64,000 bases of DNA from Sphingomonas xanthus (GTDB taxonomy: Bacteria; Pseudomonadota; Alphaproteobacteria; Sphingomonadales; Sphingomonadaceae): NCBI RefSeq assembly GCF_007998985.1, contig NZ_CP041659.1:1858001-1922000 (forward strand), given 5' to 3'. The translations under genes were made by a program, and so were the position numbers. Positions within the stretch are counted from its first letter, which is position 1. Every line of letters starts with the position of its first letter. Below, piece after piece: positions 35,299-45,145 of the stretch. The notes under the pieces are model-generated. The model was not told the DNA's origin and searched no databases. It worked only from the letters and a program-made list of their open reading frames with translations.

Positions 35299-35739
35299 CT
35301 AGCGCCGGGCCTCGGCCTCGGCGCATGCGAGCGCGTCGGCGCGTTCATTCTCGGGATGGCCGGCATGGCCCTTGACCCAGTGCCAATCGATCCGATGCGG
35401 GGCCGTGGCGTCGAGCAGCGCCTGCCATAGCTCGGCATTCTTGACCGGTTTCCGGTCGGCGGTCTTCCAGCCGTTGCGGCGCCAGCCGTGGATCCACTTA
35501 GTGATCCCGTCGCGCACATAATTGCTGTCGGTGGTCAGCTGCACCCGGCACGGCCGTTTCAGCGCTTTCAGTGCTTCGATCGCGGCCATCAGCTCCATGC
35601 GGTTATTGGTCGTCGGCGATTCTCCGCCGGAAAGCTCACGCTCCCGGTCCCCGAAGCGCAAGACCGCGCCCCAGCCGCCCGGTCCCGGATTGCCTTTGCA
35701 TGCGCCGTCAGTAAAAATCTCGACCTCGGGTAGGTCCAT
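35299..35739 (-). CDS. rnhA: Ribonuclease HI
   Basis: 146 aa. Cleaves the RNA strand of RNA-DNA hybrids with Mg ions. The catalytic set is Asp11 (in PheThrAspGlyAlaCys), Glu49 (in AsnArgMetGluLeu), Asp71 (in ThrThrAspSerAsn), and the last Asp in Asn-Glu-Arg-Ala-Asp near residue 135. The basic protrusion with Trp residues (Gly-Trp-Arg-Arg-Asn-Gly-Trp) is present. Start and ispH stop overlap as TGATG, so the two are co-transcribed. Confidence 0.96.
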   Translation of the reverse strand: MDLPEVEIFTDGACKGNPGPGGWGAVLRFGDRERELSGGESPTTNNRMELMAAIEALKALKRPCRVQLTTDSNYVRDGITKWIHGWRRNGWKTADRKPVKNAELWQALLDATAPHRIDWHWVKGHAGHPENERADALACAEAEARR

Positions 35740-36686
35740 CAGGCAACCAGCTTGCGGGGCAGCTTGAAAATCATATTCTCGACCGTGTGTTCGGCGATCG
35801 TCTCGGTGACCGCGAATCGCTCGGCCAGCGCGTCGACCACTTCACGCACCAGTATCTCCGGAGCCGACGCCCCGGCGGTGAGGCCGATTGCGCGAGGCTG
35901 GCCAATCCAATCCCAATCGATATCGGCGGCCCGCTGGATAAGCCGGGCGGGAACATTCTGGCGCTCGGCGACTTCGGCCAGCCGAAGCGAATTGCTACTA
36001 GTCGGCGAGCCGATCACGAGCACGCGTTCGCACTCCAGGGCGATCGCCTTTACTGCCGCCTGGCGGTTGGAAGTGGCGTAGCAAATATCCTCGCTGCGCG
36101 GGACCTCGATCGCGGGAAAGCGGGTCTTTAATGCGTCGACGATGGCCTGCGTATCGTCGACCGACAGCGTCGTCTGGGTGAGGAACGACAGGTTTAGCGG
36201 ATCGGCAATGTCGATCTTCGCCACGTCCTGGACCGTTTCGATCAGGGTCATCGACCCTTCGGGAACCTGGCCGAAGGTACCGATCACCTCCGGGTGGCCG
36301 GCGTGCCCGATAAAGAGAATGTGCCGCCCGGCCCTGATCAGCCGCTCGGCCTGACGGTGGACCTTACTCACCAGCGGGCAAGTCGCGTCGAGATAGTCGA
36401 GCCCGCGCGCTTCCGCGTTGGCCGGAACGACCTTGGGCACGCCATGCGCGGAAAAGACCACCGGCCGCCCGTCGGGGACCTCGTCCAGTTCCTTGACGAA
36501 CACCGCGCCCATGCCGCGCAGCCGGTCGACCACGAACTGGTTATGGACGATCTCGTGCCGGACATAGACCGGCGGTCCATAACGCTCGATCGTCAGCTCG
36601 ACGATGCGGATGGCGCGGTCGACACCGGCGCAGAAGCCGCGCGGGGCGGCAATCAACAGGTGGAGCGGGGGCTTGGCAGAGGCCAT
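35739..36686 (-). CDS. ispH: 4-hydroxy-3-methylbut-2-enyl diphosphate reductase
   Basis: 315 aa. Last step of the MEP isoprenoid pathway, giving IPP and DMAPP. The three cluster cysteines are Cys19 (Gly-Phe-Cys-Ala-Gly-Val), Cys103 (Asp-Ala-Thr-Cys-Pro) and Cys202 (Asp-Ile-Cys-Tyr-Ala-Thr-Ser-Asn). His-Gly-Val and the Ala-Gly-Ala-Ser-Ala-Pro segment are conserved. ATG at 36686 is the normal start; the frame also opens to 36722. Confidence 0.96.
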   Translation of the reverse strand: MASAKPPLHLLIAAPRGFCAGVDRAIRIVELTIERYGPPVYVRHEIVHNQFVVDRLRGMGAVFVKELDEVPDGRPVVFSAHGVPKVVPANAEARGLDYLDATCPLVSKVHRQAERLIRAGRHILFIGHAGHPEVIGTFGQVPEGSMTLIETVQDVAKIDIADPLNLSFLTQTTLSVDDTQAIVDALKTRFPAIEVPRSEDICYATSNRQAAVKAIALECERVLVIGSPTSSNSLRLAEVAERQNVPARLIQRAADIDWDWIGQPRAIGLTAGASAPEILVREVVDALAERFAVTETIAEHTVENMIFKLPRKLVA

Positions 36687-36778
36687 GGCGGCGCATGTAA
36701 GCGATTGCTTGCAGCCAGCCAAGGCGCTTCCTATGAACGAGCCAACATTGCATCCTGCGTTTGAAGGAACAGATCATC

Positions 36779-37411
36779 GTGAAGCGCCGCCTTTCCGCCG
36801 TTGCCCTGATTCTCCTGGCCGCGGCCTGCTCGCGTGAGGGCGAGGTCGCGCAGGGCGGCATTTACGTCACCCGTTCGATGTGCCCGCAGGTCGGCATTCC
36901 GGCGGCCACCGGGGACATCACCCTGTTCGATCCGTCGAATCGCACCGATGCCGCCGCGATCGACGTGTCCGCTGCTATCACCAATGTCCGTTCGACCTGC
37001 GACGATACAGGTGGCGAGATTATTTCGACGGCGACCTTCGACGTGGTCGCGACCCGCGGCGACCGGGGTGCTGCGCGCAGCGTCGTCCTGCCCTTCTTCA
37101 CTGTCGCGATGCAGGGCGGCACCGACGTGGTTGCCAAGCAGGTAGGCAATGTCGCGCTGAACTTCGCCGCAGGAAGCCAGCGCGCGCAAACCTCCAGCCA
37201 GGCAACTATCCGCGTTTCGCGGGCCGCGGCAACGCTTCCCGAAGACGTGCGCCGCGAACTGACACGCGAGCGGCGTTCGGGCGACGCGGACGCAGCGATC
37301 GATCCGCTTTCCGATCCCAAGGTCCGCGACGCCGTTGCACGAGCGACCTTCGAACATCTGATCGGCTTCCAATTGACCCAGGACCAGCTGCGCTACAACG
37401 CAACGCGCTGA
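36779..37411 (+). CDS. Lipoprotein of unknown function
   Basis: 210 aa from the GTG at 36779, which has AAGGA ten bases upstream (a TTG at 36761 is the other option). The lipobox is Leu-Ala-Ala-Ala-Cys near residue 18. The body has Cys residues at about 37 and 75, regular beta-like Val/Ile/Thr strands and a charged C-terminus. I do not recognise the family. It stands between divergent ispH and the glycine riboswitch. Confidence 0.78.
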   Translation: MKRRLSAVALILLAAACSREGEVAQGGIYVTRSMCPQVGIPAATGDITLFDPSNRTDAAAIDVSAAITNVRSTCDDTGGEIISTATFDVVATRGDRGAARSVVLPFFTVAMQGGTDVVAKQVGNVALNFAAGSQRAQTSSQATIRVSRAAATLPEDVRRELTRERRSGDADAAIDPLSDPKVRDAVARATFEHLIGFQLTQDQLRYNATR

Positions 37412-37477
37412 TTGACTCTATCGCGGCTGGCGGTCAGAGCGGCCTCGTCATCCGTCGGGGTTTCGGTCCTGGTGGAA

Positions 37478-37668
37478 GGCTAGCGCGGGAGAGACCCCGG
37501 TTCGACCGGGGCGCCGAAGGAGCAACCGCCCCCGGAATCTCTCAGGCTGAAGGACCGCGCCTGGCCGACGCTCTGGAAAGCGTTCCTGTACAAGCAGGGA
37601 CCACCGAAGGGGTAACTCTGGCCTCGCGGCTGGAGGAAAGCTCTCAGGTCGCCGCGACAGAAGGGGGC
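37478..37668 (+). promoter_or_regulatory. Tandem glycine riboswitch upstream of gcvT
   Basis: Two glycine aptamers in series. Aptamer 1 (about 37484-37560) has GGGAGAG, then GCCGAAGGAGCAA, then CTCTCAGGCTGAAGGACC. Aptamer 2 (about 37568-37665) has the CTCTGGAAAGC stem, CACCGAAGGGGTAA, then CTCTCAGGTC and CGACAGAAGGGGG. These conserved cores define the glycine riboswitch family; cooperative glycine binding is known for tandem forms and usually turns gcv genes on. About 60 bases separate it from the gcvT ATG. This accounts for most of the 316-base stretch 37412-37727; the first 65 bases show nothing else clear. Confidence 0.95.
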
Positions 37669-37727
37669 CCGAATTGCAAGCGGGAGCGGGCGACCGTTCG
37701 CGCGGCGGGCTTTCGAAAGGCGAGCGG

Positions 37728-38867
37728 ATGACGGAATCGACGGACAATTTGGCCACTCTGCCGCTTGACGGCTGGCATCGCGCGCGCGGCGCGCGGATGG
37801 TTCCGTTCGCGGGTTATGACATGGCGGTCCAGTATGAAGGCATCATGGCCGAACATCTGTGGACCCGGAACCACGCCGGTCTGTTCGACGTCAGTCATAT
37901 GGGCCAGTTGTTGCTGACCGGCACCGGCGTCGCCGAGGCGCTCGAAACGCTGTTGCCCGGTGACATCATCGGCCTGAAGCCCGGTCGAATCCGCTATTCC
38001 CTGCTGCTCGACGACAAAGGCGGAGTGATTGACGACCTGATGGTCACCAACGTCACCCCCGAGGGCGGAGACGAGGCCTATTATATGGTCGTCAACGGGG
38101 CGACCAAATATGGAGACATCGCCGACCTTGAGGAGCGGTTGCCGGCGCGGGTGAAGCTGGAACATCTCACTGACCGCGCGCTGCTGGCGTTGCAGGGGCC
38201 GGAGGCCGCGGCGGTGATCGACTCGCTGTTTCCCGGCGTTGGCGACGCACTGAGCTTCATGCAGGGCACTTCCCGCGATTGGGAGGGCGTGGCCTTGGGC
38301 TTCGGCCGGTCGGGCTATACTGGCGAGGACGGATTCGAACTGTCGGTGCCCGCGACGCATGCCGAGAAGCTGGCGAATCTGCTGATCGCCGATCAGCGGG
38401 TCAGGCCAATCGGCCTTGGTGCGCGCGATTCGCTGCGGCTCGAAGCGGGATTGCCGCTCTACGGCCACGACCTTGATTGCGACACCACGCCGGTCATGGC
38501 CGGCCTCACCTTCGCCATCGCCAAGCGCCGCCGCGAACAGGGCGGCTTTGCCGGGGCGGAGCGGATTCTTGGCCAGCTCGCCGACGGCCCGCCGCAAAAG
38601 CGCGTCGGCCTCCTCGTCGAGGGGCGCCAGCCGGTGCGCGAGGGCGCGCTGGTGCTCGACCGGGAAGGCAATGAGATCGGCAGGGTTACCAGCGGCGGCC
38701 ATTCGCCCTCGCTTGGCCGGCCAATCGCCATGGCCTATGTCGCGACGGCGTTGGCCGAGGAGGGCACCGCGCTCACGCTCGAACAGCGCGGCAAGCTGTT
38801 CCAGGCCTCGGTCACGCCGATGCCCTTCGTCCCCCACCGCTACCACCGCAAGCAGGGAGCTGCGTAA
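37728..38867 (+). CDS. gcvT: Glycine cleavage system T protein (aminomethyltransferase)
   Basis: 379 aa. Transfers the aminomethyl carbon from lipoyl-GcvH to tetrahydrofolate, releasing ammonia. Leu-Pro-Leu-Asp-Gly-Trp-His and Asp-Val-Ser-His-Met-Gly-Gln at the N-terminus, [10 protein letters not shown] in the middle, and a C-terminal domain with [10 protein letters not shown] fit GcvT. ATG at 37728 is preceded by GCGAGCGG; an upstream extension into the leader is rejected. Stop and gcvH start overlap by one base (TAATG). Confidence 0.96.
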   Translation: MTESTDNLATLPLDGWHRARGARMVPFAGYDMAVQYEGIMAEHLWTRNHAGLFDVSHMGQLLLTGTGVAEALETLLPGDIIGLKPGRIRYSLLLDDKGGVIDDLMVTNVTPEGGDEAYYMVVNGATKYGDIADLEERLPARVKLEHLTDRALLALQGPEAAAVIDSLFPGVGDALSFMQGTSRDWEGVALGFGRSGYTGEDGFELSVPATHAEKLANLLIADQRVRPIGLGARDSLRLEAGLPLYGHDLDCDTTPVMAGLTFAIAKRRREQGGFAGAERILGQLADGPPQKRVGLLVEGRQPVREGALVLDREGNEIGRVTSGGHSPSLGRPIAMAYVATALAEEGTALTLEQRGKLFQASVTPMPFVPHRYHRKQGAA

Positions 38868-39238
38868 TGAGCCTTTATTTCACCAAGGAGCATGAATGGA
38901 TCCGCGTCGAAGGCGACGTGGCGACCGTTGGCATTTCTGACCATGCGCAGCAGGCGCTTGGTGATATTGTTTTCGCCGAGGTTCCCGATGCGGGCCGTTC
39001 GCTCGCCAAGGGCGATGACGCCGCCGTGGTCGAATCGGTCAAGGCCGCGAGCGACGTGTATGCGCCGGTCGCCGGCGAAGTCGTCGAGGGCAACGGCGCG
39101 CTGGCCGACGACCCCTCGCTGATCAACCGCGACCCGGAGGGCGAGGGCTGGTTCTTCAAGTTGAAGCTGGCCGACGAGAGTGAGCTGGCAGGGCTGATGA
39201 GCGAAGCCGACTATCGCGAGTGGGTGAAGACGCTCTGA
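38867..39238 (+). CDS. gcvH: Glycine cleavage system H protein
   Basis: 123 aa. Carries the aminomethyl group on a lipoyl arm between the P, T and L proteins. The lipoylated residue is Lys59 in Glu-Ser-Val-Lys-Ala-Ala-Ser-Asp, in the usual beta-hairpin. The N-terminal Tyr-Phe-Thr-Lys-Glu-His-Glu-Trp-Ile is typical. lipB in this window is a candidate for its lipoylation. The 3' end overlaps the methyltransferase start by 19 bases. Confidence 0.97.
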   Translation: MSLYFTKEHEWIRVEGDVATVGISDHAQQALGDIVFAEVPDAGRSLAKGDDAAVVESVKAASDVYAPVAGEVVEGNGALADDPSLINRDPEGEGWFFKLKLADESELAGLMSEADYREWVKTL

Positions 39239-39981
39239 CCGACGTTCCCGCCTCGACCTCGCAATGGGACGCGGCCGACTATGCCCGCATCGGCGGCTTC
39301 GTGCCCGAGCTGGGGCAGGCGGCGCTCGACCTGCTGGCGCCAAGGTCCGGGGAGCATATTCTCGATGTCGGCTGCGGCGACGGGACTCTGACGCTCAAGA
39401 TCAAGCAGGCCGGCGCGGATGTCGTGGGGATCGACAACAGCCTGTCGATGGTCGCCTCGGCCAAGGCCAAGGGACTCGATGCCCGGCTGATGGACGCGGC
39501 GGATCTGAAGTTCGGCGAAGCGTTCGACGCGGCCTTTTCCAACGCCACGCTGCATTGGGTTCTTGCCAAGGAACGGGCGGCGCGGGCGATCTGGTTCGCG
39601 TTGAAGCCCGGCGGGCGCTTTGCCGGGGAAATGGGCGGGGAGGGCAACCTGGCCCGGCTTCGCGAGGCGCTCGACAATGAGCTTGTGCTGCGCGGCTTTG
39701 GCCCGCCGACCTATGCTTCCAACTGGTATCCGACGCCTGAGGAATTCATTGCCGTCTACGAACAGGCCGGGTTCAAGGACATCGACGCCCGGCTTATCGA
39801 GCGGCCGACCGAGCTGGCCCATGGCGTCGCCGCATGGGTGCTCACCTTCCGCGCCGGCTGGCTCGACCGTGCGGGGGTGCCGCACGAGGAGCGCCAGCCG
39901 ATCGCTGATGCCGTCGCCGATACGGTCGGCAGCACTATCGCGGACTATGTCCGCCTCCGCTTCATCATGAGGAAGCCCTGA
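39220..39981 (+). CDS. Class I SAM-dependent methyltransferase inside the gcv operon
   Basis: 253 aa. SAM motif I is [10 protein letters not shown] near residue 48, with the acidic end of motif II after Val-Val-Gly-Ile-Asp. The helical cap and the C-terminal Ala-Ala-Trp-Val-Leu-Thr-Phe-Arg resemble trans-aconitate/malonyl-type small-molecule methyltransferases. The substrate is unknown. The only credible start is GTG at 39220, inside gcvH, so translation is probably coupled. Only 1 base separates it from gcvPA, so it is fully inside the operon. Confidence 0.85.
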   Translation: MGEDALTDVPASTSQWDAADYARIGGFVPELGQAALDLLAPRSGEHILDVGCGDGTLTLKIKQAGADVVGIDNSLSMVASAKAKGLDARLMDAADLKFGEAFDAAFSNATLHWVLAKERAARAIWFALKPGGRFAGEMGGEGNLARLREALDNELVLRGFGPPTYASNWYPTPEEFIAVYEQAGFKDIDARLIERPTELAHGVAAWVLTFRAGWLDRAGVPHEERQPIADAVADTVGSTIADYVRLRFIMRKP

Positions 39982-39982
39982 C

Positions 39983-41341
39983 ATGCGTTATTTGCCGCTG
40001 AGCGATGCCGATCGCTCCGCAATGCTGGACAAGATTGGCGCGGCCGCGGTCGATGACCTGTTCTGCGACGTTCCCGAAGGGCTGCTTCGCAAGGCGCCGA
40101 TCGAGGGCTTGCCGCTCCATGCCGGCGAAATGGCGGTGGAGCGCGACCTGACCGCCTTGGCGCGCAAGAATATGGTGGCGGGCGAGGTGCCCTTCTTCCT
40201 TGGCTGCGGTGCCTATAAGCATCATGTCCCGGCGACGGTCGACCATATCATCCAGCGCGGCGAATTCCTGACCGCCTACACGCCTTACCAGCCGGAAATC
40301 GCGCAAGGCACGCTCCAAGTGCTGTTCGAATTCCAAACCCAGGTCGCGCGCCTGCTCGGCTGCGAGGTCGCCAACGCGTCGATGTACGACGGCTCGACCG
40401 CCTGTTGGGAAGCGATCGGCATGGCGCGGCGGATCAGCCGCAAGTCGAAGGCGATCCTCTCCTCGGGCCTTCACCCGCATTATGTCAGCGTCTGCAGGAC
40501 GATGGCCAAATTCACCGGCGATACGCTCGAGACCGCGCTTCCGGCGCTCGAAGCCGTGACCGATGCCCAGCGGCTGATCGACGCGATCGACGGCGAAACA
40601 AGCTGCGTTGTCGTACAATATCCCGATATCCTTGGTCGCGTCACCGACCTCCAGCCGATCGCCGATGCCTGTCATGCCAGCGGCGCGCTGCTGGTCGCGG
40701 TGGTGACCGAACCGGTGGCGCTCGGGGCGCTGAAGTCGCCTGGCGAAATGGGCGCAGACATCGTCGTCGGCGAAGGCCAGTCGATTGGTGTCGGCCTGCA
40801 GTTCGGCGGTCCCTACGTCGGCCTGTTCGCAACCCGGGAAAAATATGTCCGGCAAATGCCCGGCCGCCTGGCCGGCGAAACCGTGGATGCCGAGGGTAAG
40901 CGTGGTTTCGTGCTGACCCTGTCGACCCGTGAGCAGCATATCCGGCGCGAAAAGGCGACTTCGAACATCTGTACCAACAGCGGCCTTTGCGCGCTGGCCT
41001 TTTCGATCCACATGACCTTGCTTGGTGAAAAGGGCCTGACGCGGCTTGCTCAAGTGAATCACGCGCGCGCGTGCGCGGTAGCCGACCGGCTCTCGGAGAT
41101 CCCTGGCGTGCGGCTGATCAACGACAGCTTTTTCAATGAATTCGCGCTGGAGCTTCCGGTCGAAGCGCGGCCTGCGGTCCATGCAATGGTCGAAAAGGGC
41201 GTGCTTGGCGGGGTGTCGCTCGGTCGGCTCTTCCCCGGCGAACCGCAACTCGCGAACGGGTTGGTGGTCGCGGTTACTGAGATGGTCAGCGATTCGGATA
41301 TCGATGCGCTCGAGGCGGCGCTGAAGGAGGTGTGCCAGTGA
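39983..41341 (+). CDS. gcvPA: Glycine dehydrogenase (decarboxylating) subunit 1
   Basis: 452 aa. N-terminal half of the split P protein; pairs with GcvPB for glycine decarboxylation. Typical features: Met-Arg-Tyr-Leu-Pro-Leu-Ser at the start, [12 protein letters not shown] near residue 73, [12 protein letters not shown], and Asn-Ile-Cys-Thr-Asn-Ser-Gly-Leu-Cys near residue 332. The split form is usual in alphaproteobacteria of this type. GTGA overlap with gcvPB. Confidence 0.97.
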   Translation: MRYLPLSDADRSAMLDKIGAAAVDDLFCDVPEGLLRKAPIEGLPLHAGEMAVERDLTALARKNMVAGEVPFFLGCGAYKHHVPATVDHIIQRGEFLTAYTPYQPEIAQGTLQVLFEFQTQVARLLGCEVANASMYDGSTACWEAIGMARRISRKSKAILSSGLHPHYVSVCRTMAKFTGDTLETALPALEAVTDAQRLIDAIDGETSCVVVQYPDILGRVTDLQPIADACHASGALLVAVVTEPVALGALKSPGEMGADIVVGEGQSIGVGLQFGGPYVGLFATREKYVRQMPGRLAGETVDAEGKRGFVLTLSTREQHIRREKATSNICTNSGLCALAFSIHMTLLGEKGLTRLAQVNHARACAVADRLSEIPGVRLINDSFFNEFALELPVEARPAVHAMVEKGVLGGVSLGRLFPGEPQLANGLVVAVTEMVSDSDIDALEAALKEVCQ

Positions 41342-42933
41342 CTGCCGTCAATCCCTCGGGCTGGCGCCCATCCTCTCCGGAAGCCAGCGGTTCTGAAGCG
41401 GCGCCGACGGTGACCGGCAACCGGGCGCTGATGCTTGAACAGCCGCTGCTGTTCGAAATCGGCAGCCGCGACCAGACCGGTGTCGATATCGAAGCCTTGC
41501 CCGCCGCCAACCGGCTTGGCGGCCTGGCGCGCGGCGGGGTCGACCTGCCCGGACTGAGCGAGCCGGAAGCGGTGCGTCACTACACCCGCCTGTCACGCCA
41601 GAATTACGCCATCGACCTCGGCCTGTTCCCGCTCGGCAGTTGCACGATGAAGCATAACCCGAGGCTCAACGAAAAGATGGCGCGGCTGCCAGGCTTTGCC
41701 GACATCCATCCGCTCCAGCCGCAGGAAACGGTGCAGGGCGCCCTTGAGCTGATCAACCGGCTGGCCTTCTGGCTGATCGAACTCACCGGCATGCACAGCG
41801 TGGCCATGAGCCCCAAGGCCGGCGCCCATGGCGAATTGTGCGGCCTGCTGTGCATCCGCGCCGCGCTCGAGGCGCGCGGCGATGCTCGGCAGGTGGTGCT
41901 GGTCCCCGAAAGCGCGCACGGCACCAATCCGGCCACCGCCGCCTTCTGCGGCTACCGGGTCGAAAATATCCCGGCGACCCGGGAAGGCCGAGTGGACCTT
42001 GAAGCGCTCAAGGCGCGACTTGGAAGCGATGTCGCCGCGGTGATGATCACCAATCCCAACACCTGCGGACTGTTCGAGCCGCAGATGAAGCTAATCAGCG
42101 ACGCGGTGCATGCTGCGGGCGGGTTTGTTTATTGCGACGGCGCCAATTTCAACGCCATCGTCGGCAAGGTGAAGCCGGGCGATCTCGGCATCGACGCGAT
42201 GCATATCAACCTGCACAAGACCTTTTCCACCCCGCACGGCGGGGGCGGGCCGGGATCCGGTCCGGTGGTATTGTCTGAAGCGCTGGCGCCCTATGCGCCG
42301 CTCCCCTATGCGGCGCGCTACGCTGACGGCAGCTTCAAGATGGTGGAAGAAGAACATGCCGCCGAGGAGCACCCCGAAGCCTTTGGCAGGATGGTCGCCT
42401 TTCACGGCCAGATGGGAATGTTCACCCGCGCATTGACCTATATACTCAGCCATGGCGCGGACGGGCTGAAGCAGGTCGCCGAAGACAGCGTCCTTAACGC
42501 CAATTACCTTCTGCGCAGCCTTAACGATGTGCTGGATGCACCGTTTGGCTTTAGCGGCCCGTGCATGCACGAGGCGATCTTCAGCGATAAGGGCTTTGCC
42601 GAGGGCTTCTCCACGATCGATGTCGCCAAGGCGCTCATCGACGAGGGATTCCACCCGATGACCATGTATTTCCCGCTGGTAGTCCATGGCGCGATGCTGG
42701 TCGAGCCGACCGAGACCGAGTCGAAGGCGAACCTCGATCAGTTCATTGCCGCCCTCCGCTCGATTGCCGGCAAGGCCAAGTCGGGCGATCCGGCGCTGAA
42801 AGCCGCGCCGGTCCATGCCCCGCGCCGCCGCCTCGACGAGACGCTGGCAGCGCGCAAGCCGGTGCTTGCCTATCAGACGCCGGCTCCGGACGGATCGGGT
42901 ACCGGCCTCGGCGCGAAATATGGCGGCGGCTGA
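41338..42933 (+). CDS. gcvPB: Glycine dehydrogenase (decarboxylating) subunit 2
   Basis: 531 aa. Carries the pyridoxal phosphate site: the lysine in [14 protein letters not shown] near residue 295. [11 protein letters not shown] and Asn-Pro-Asn-Thr-Cys-Gly-Leu-Phe-Glu also match. GTG at 41338 overlaps the gcvPA stop; the GTG at 41332 is an alternative. The first 35 residues (Pro/Ser-rich) look more variable than the rest. The stop overlaps the next gene (TGATG). Confidence 0.97.
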   Translation: MTAVNPSGWRPSSPEASGSEAAPTVTGNRALMLEQPLLFEIGSRDQTGVDIEALPAANRLGGLARGGVDLPGLSEPEAVRHYTRLSRQNYAIDLGLFPLGSCTMKHNPRLNEKMARLPGFADIHPLQPQETVQGALELINRLAFWLIELTGMHSVAMSPKAGAHGELCGLLCIRAALEARGDARQVVLVPESAHGTNPATAAFCGYRVENIPATREGRVDLEALKARLGSDVAAVMITNPNTCGLFEPQMKLISDAVHAAGGFVYCDGANFNAIVGKVKPGDLGIDAMHINLHKTFSTPHGGGGPGSGPVVLSEALAPYAPLPYAARYADGSFKMVEEEHAAEEHPEAFGRMVAFHGQMGMFTRALTYILSHGADGLKQVAEDSVLNANYLLRSLNDVLDAPFGFSGPCMHEAIFSDKGFAEGFSTIDVAKALIDEGFHPMTMYFPLVVHGAMLVEPTETESKANLDQFIAALRSIAGKAKSGDPALKAAPVHAPRRRLDETLAARKPVLAYQTPAPDGSGTGLGAKYGGG

Positions 42934-43394
42934 TGAGTTGGGACGCGCTCTTCGGCTTCACCAACGGGGTGGCAGTCATCGCCTGGGCGGTCATTTTGTT
43001 CCTGCCGCGCGGGCCGCGGACGAGCGCGATGCTACTTTACGCCGGCGTCGGCATCCTTTGCCTGACCTATGTGATGCTGATTGTCGGCATGCACGCCGGG
43101 TGGCTCGACTCCAACCGGCTGCCCGGCGCACCTCCGCCTAACTTCCTTGATTATGATATCGCGGGGCTGCGCAACCTCTTCATGAGCGATGGTGGACTGG
43201 TACTCGGATGGACCCATTATCTGGCGCTTGACCTGTTCGCCGGGCTGTGGATCGCCAAGGACGCGGACAATAAGGCATTCAGCCGCCTGACCCAGGCGCC
43301 GTTCCTGATGCTCACCTTCCTTGCCGGCCCGGTTGGCCTGCTGCTCTGGCTGCTGGTGCGCGAACGCAGGGCCCGCAAGCTCGCGAGGGGTTGA
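42933..43394 (+). CDS. ABA4-like (DUF4281) membrane protein
   Basis: 153 aa, four hydrophobic helices. The family named after plant ABA4 (carotenoid-related neoxanthin synthesis) shows similar Asp-Leu-Phe-Ala-Gly-Leu-Trp-Ile-Ala, Trp-Thr-His-Tyr-Leu-Ala-Leu-Asp and Phe-Leu-Ala-Gly-Pro-Val-Gly-Leu-Leu-Leu segments, all seen here. Bacterial function is unknown. The TGATG overlap with gcvPB implies cotranslation as the sixth gene of the riboswitch operon. Confidence 0.82.
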   Translation: MSWDALFGFTNGVAVIAWAVILFLPRGPRTSAMLLYAGVGILCLTYVMLIVGMHAGWLDSNRLPGAPPPNFLDYDIAGLRNLFMSDGGLVLGWTHYLALDLFAGLWIAKDADNKAFSRLTQAPFLMLTFLAGPVGLLLWLLVRERRARKLARG

Positions 43395-43439
43395 TCGGCG
43401 GGCGGGACGCGGGAACAAGCTTGCCGTGAGGGGGAAGCG

Positions 43440-44063
43440 ATGACCGAACGGCTCGATAATTTTACCGATGCGGCTTTTGCCTTTGCCATTTCGCTGCTGG
43501 TGATCGGCGGCGCCCGGGCACCCGACAATTTCGATGCCCTAGTTGGCGCGCTTGGCGACATTCCGGCGTTCGCCTTCGGCTTCGCGGTAATGGCGATGTT
43601 CTGGCTTGGCCATGTGCGGTGGCGCAAGGCGCGCGGGGAGGGCGACGGCCTGTCCCTGTTCCTCACGCTGCTGCTGGTGTTCCTCACCCTCGTCTATGTC
43701 CAACCGCTGCGCGGCATGGCCGCCGCCACCGGCCTATGGTTTACCGGCCAGGGCCAGGGCTTCGGCGGCAGCCTGTCCGGCCTGTTCGCGGTTTATGGGA
43801 CGGGGTTCGTCGCCATGTCCCTGGTCATGGCGGGCTTGTGGGCCGACACGTTGAGGGAAAGCGGCCTGACCCATGCTGAACGCTGCAACTCGCGCGGCGA
43901 GCGGGGGATCTGGCTGATCATGGCTGCGACGGGGGCTCTGTCCATCATCGTGTCCATGACCCGCTTCGGCCTGTTCGCCGCAATGCTCTACGCAACCTTG
44001 CCGATGACTATCTTCTGGTACACTGCGCGTCACGACTGGGGCGAAGCGAAGGAGACGGCATGA
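43440..44063 (+). CDS. TMEM175 (DUF1211) family membrane protein
   Basis: 207 aa, about six hydrophobic segments. The family signature near the N-terminus is Arg-Leu-Asp-Asn-Phe-Thr-Asp-Ala-Ala-Phe-Ala-Phe-Ala-Ile-Ser-Leu-Leu-Val, close to the pore-forming Phe-Ser-Asp-Gly-Val-Phe-Ala-Ile motif of TMEM175 potassium channels. Bacterial relatives conduct K+ weakly selectively; the Gly-Val to Ala-Ala change should be noted. ATG with GGGGG upstream. It overlaps the DUF938 gene by ATGA. Confidence 0.82.
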   Translation: MTERLDNFTDAAFAFAISLLVIGGARAPDNFDALVGALGDIPAFAFGFAVMAMFWLGHVRWRKARGEGDGLSLFLTLLLVFLTLVYVQPLRGMAAATGLWFTGQGQGFGGSLSGLFAVYGTGFVAMSLVMAGLWADTLRESGLTHAERCNSRGERGIWLIMAATGALSIIVSMTRFGLFAAMLYATLPMTIFWYTARHDWGEAKETA

Positions 44064-44701
44064 GCGAGCCCAGCTTCCCGCCTTATAATGTCGGCGACCT
44101 TGGCGATGGAGTGCGCCGGACCGCCCCTGCCGCCGCGCGAAACGTCGGGCCGATCGGCGATGTCCTCGATCGTTGGCTTCCGGGCGATGGGCTGGTGCTC
44201 GAAGTCGCCAGTGGCACCGGGGAGCATGCGCTCGCCTTCGCCCGGCGCTTTCCCGCATTGGACTGGCAGCCCAGCGATCCCGACCCGGCGGCGCTGGCTT
44301 CGGCTGCCGCCTGGGCAAAGGAGGAGGGACCGTCCAACCTGCGCCCGCCAGTCCCGCTCGATGTATGCGACCCCCACTGGCCGGTCAGCGAGGCTTCGGC
44401 GCTGCTATGTGTGAACATGGTCCATATCAGCCCTTGGGACAGCGCGGTGGGCTTGGTTGAGGGAGCGGCGCGAATCCTGGCGAAGGGCGCCCCCCTGATC
44501 CTCTACGGTCCCTGGCTTGAAGCGGGCGTAGAAGCCGCGCCTTCCAACCTTGCCTTCGACGCCAGCCTAAAGGCCCGCAATCCGCGCTGGGGCCTTCGGC
44601 TGGTCGAGGATTTCGCGGCGCTGGCGGCGCGCCATGGTTTTACGCTCGACGAGCGCTTGGCGATGCCATCGAATAATTTGATGCTGCGCTTCACACGTTA
44701 A
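44060..44701 (+). CDS. DUF938 SAM-dependent methyltransferase-like protein
   Basis: 213 aa. Pattern Asn-Val-Gly-Pro-Ile then Val-Leu-Glu-Val-Ala-Ser-Gly-Thr-Gly-Glu-His-Ala (SAM motif I) and Cys-Val-Asn-Met-Val-His-Ile-Ser-Pro-Trp. These are diagnostic of the DUF938 family, for which no substrate is established. Plant and bacterial members are thought to be class I methyltransferases. Coupled to the TMEM175 gene by a 4-base overlap. The gene ends 35 bases before a PilZ gene. Confidence 0.85.
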   Translation: MSEPSFPPYNVGDLGDGVRRTAPAAARNVGPIGDVLDRWLPGDGLVLEVASGTGEHALAFARRFPALDWQPSDPDPAALASAAAWAKEEGPSNLRPPVPLDVCDPHWPVSEASALLCVNMVHISPWDSAVGLVEGAARILAKGAPLILYGPWLEAGVEAAPSNLAFDASLKARNPRWGLRLVEDFAALAARHGFTLDERLAMPSNNLMLRFTR

Positions 44702-44736
44702 ACCAAGTTTTACCGTCTGGCCTTACAAGCGGGCCG

Positions 44737-45129
44737 ATGGACGAGAGCAATAACCCGCAGAATCGCAAGTCGCGTCGATCGAACGTGCTGATGGCGGCCA
44801 GCCTGGAACTGTCGGGCACATCGCTGCCGGTCAAGCTGCGCAACCTCAGTGCCGAGGGCGCGCTGGTGGAAGGTGACAAGCTTCCCGTCGAGGGTTCAGC
44901 GATCCAGTTCCGCAAGGGCGACCTCAGCGTTGCCGCGAAGGTCGCATGGTGCAAGACCCGCCACGCTGGGATCAGCTTCGAACATAAACTCGATCCCGAC
45001 CAGGTGATGCGCCACGTCCCTGTGCCTCGTGCACGGGTCAAACCCAATTTCCGCCGTCCCGGCCTCAAGTCCCAGCTGAGCGAAGATGAGCGCCGTTACG
45101 GCGAGCAATGGCTCTGGCGACTTTCCTAA
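44737..45129 (+). CDS. Single PilZ-domain protein
   Basis: 130 aa. An RxxxR-like basic cluster (Asn-Arg-Lys-Ser-Arg-Arg, residues 9-14) and the Asn-Leu-Ser-Ala-Glu-Gly-Ala-Leu (D/NxSxxG) are the two parts of the cyclic-di-GMP-binding PilZ signature, with the beta barrel between about 15 and 90. The C-terminal 40 residues are basic. It probably senses the second messenger made by diguanylate cyclases such as the one at 17.3 kb. It is convergent to a second PilZ gene. Confidence 0.85.
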   Translation: MDESNNPQNRKSRRSNVLMAASLELSGTSLPVKLRNLSAEGALVEGDKLPVEGSAIQFRKGDLSVAAKVAWCKTRHAGISFEHKLDPDQVMRHVPVPRARVKPNFRRPGLKSQLSEDERRYGEQWLWRLS

Positions 45130-45145
45130 TGTCTTGAAGGGTTGA

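Noticed and set aside
39965..41248. Long open frame on the minus strand across gcvPA (about 427 codons)
   Set aside because: It mirrors gcvPA, which carries all expected motifs, and its composition is typical of a GC-rich antisense frame (many Arg, His, Gly, Asp); no ribosome site or family motif.
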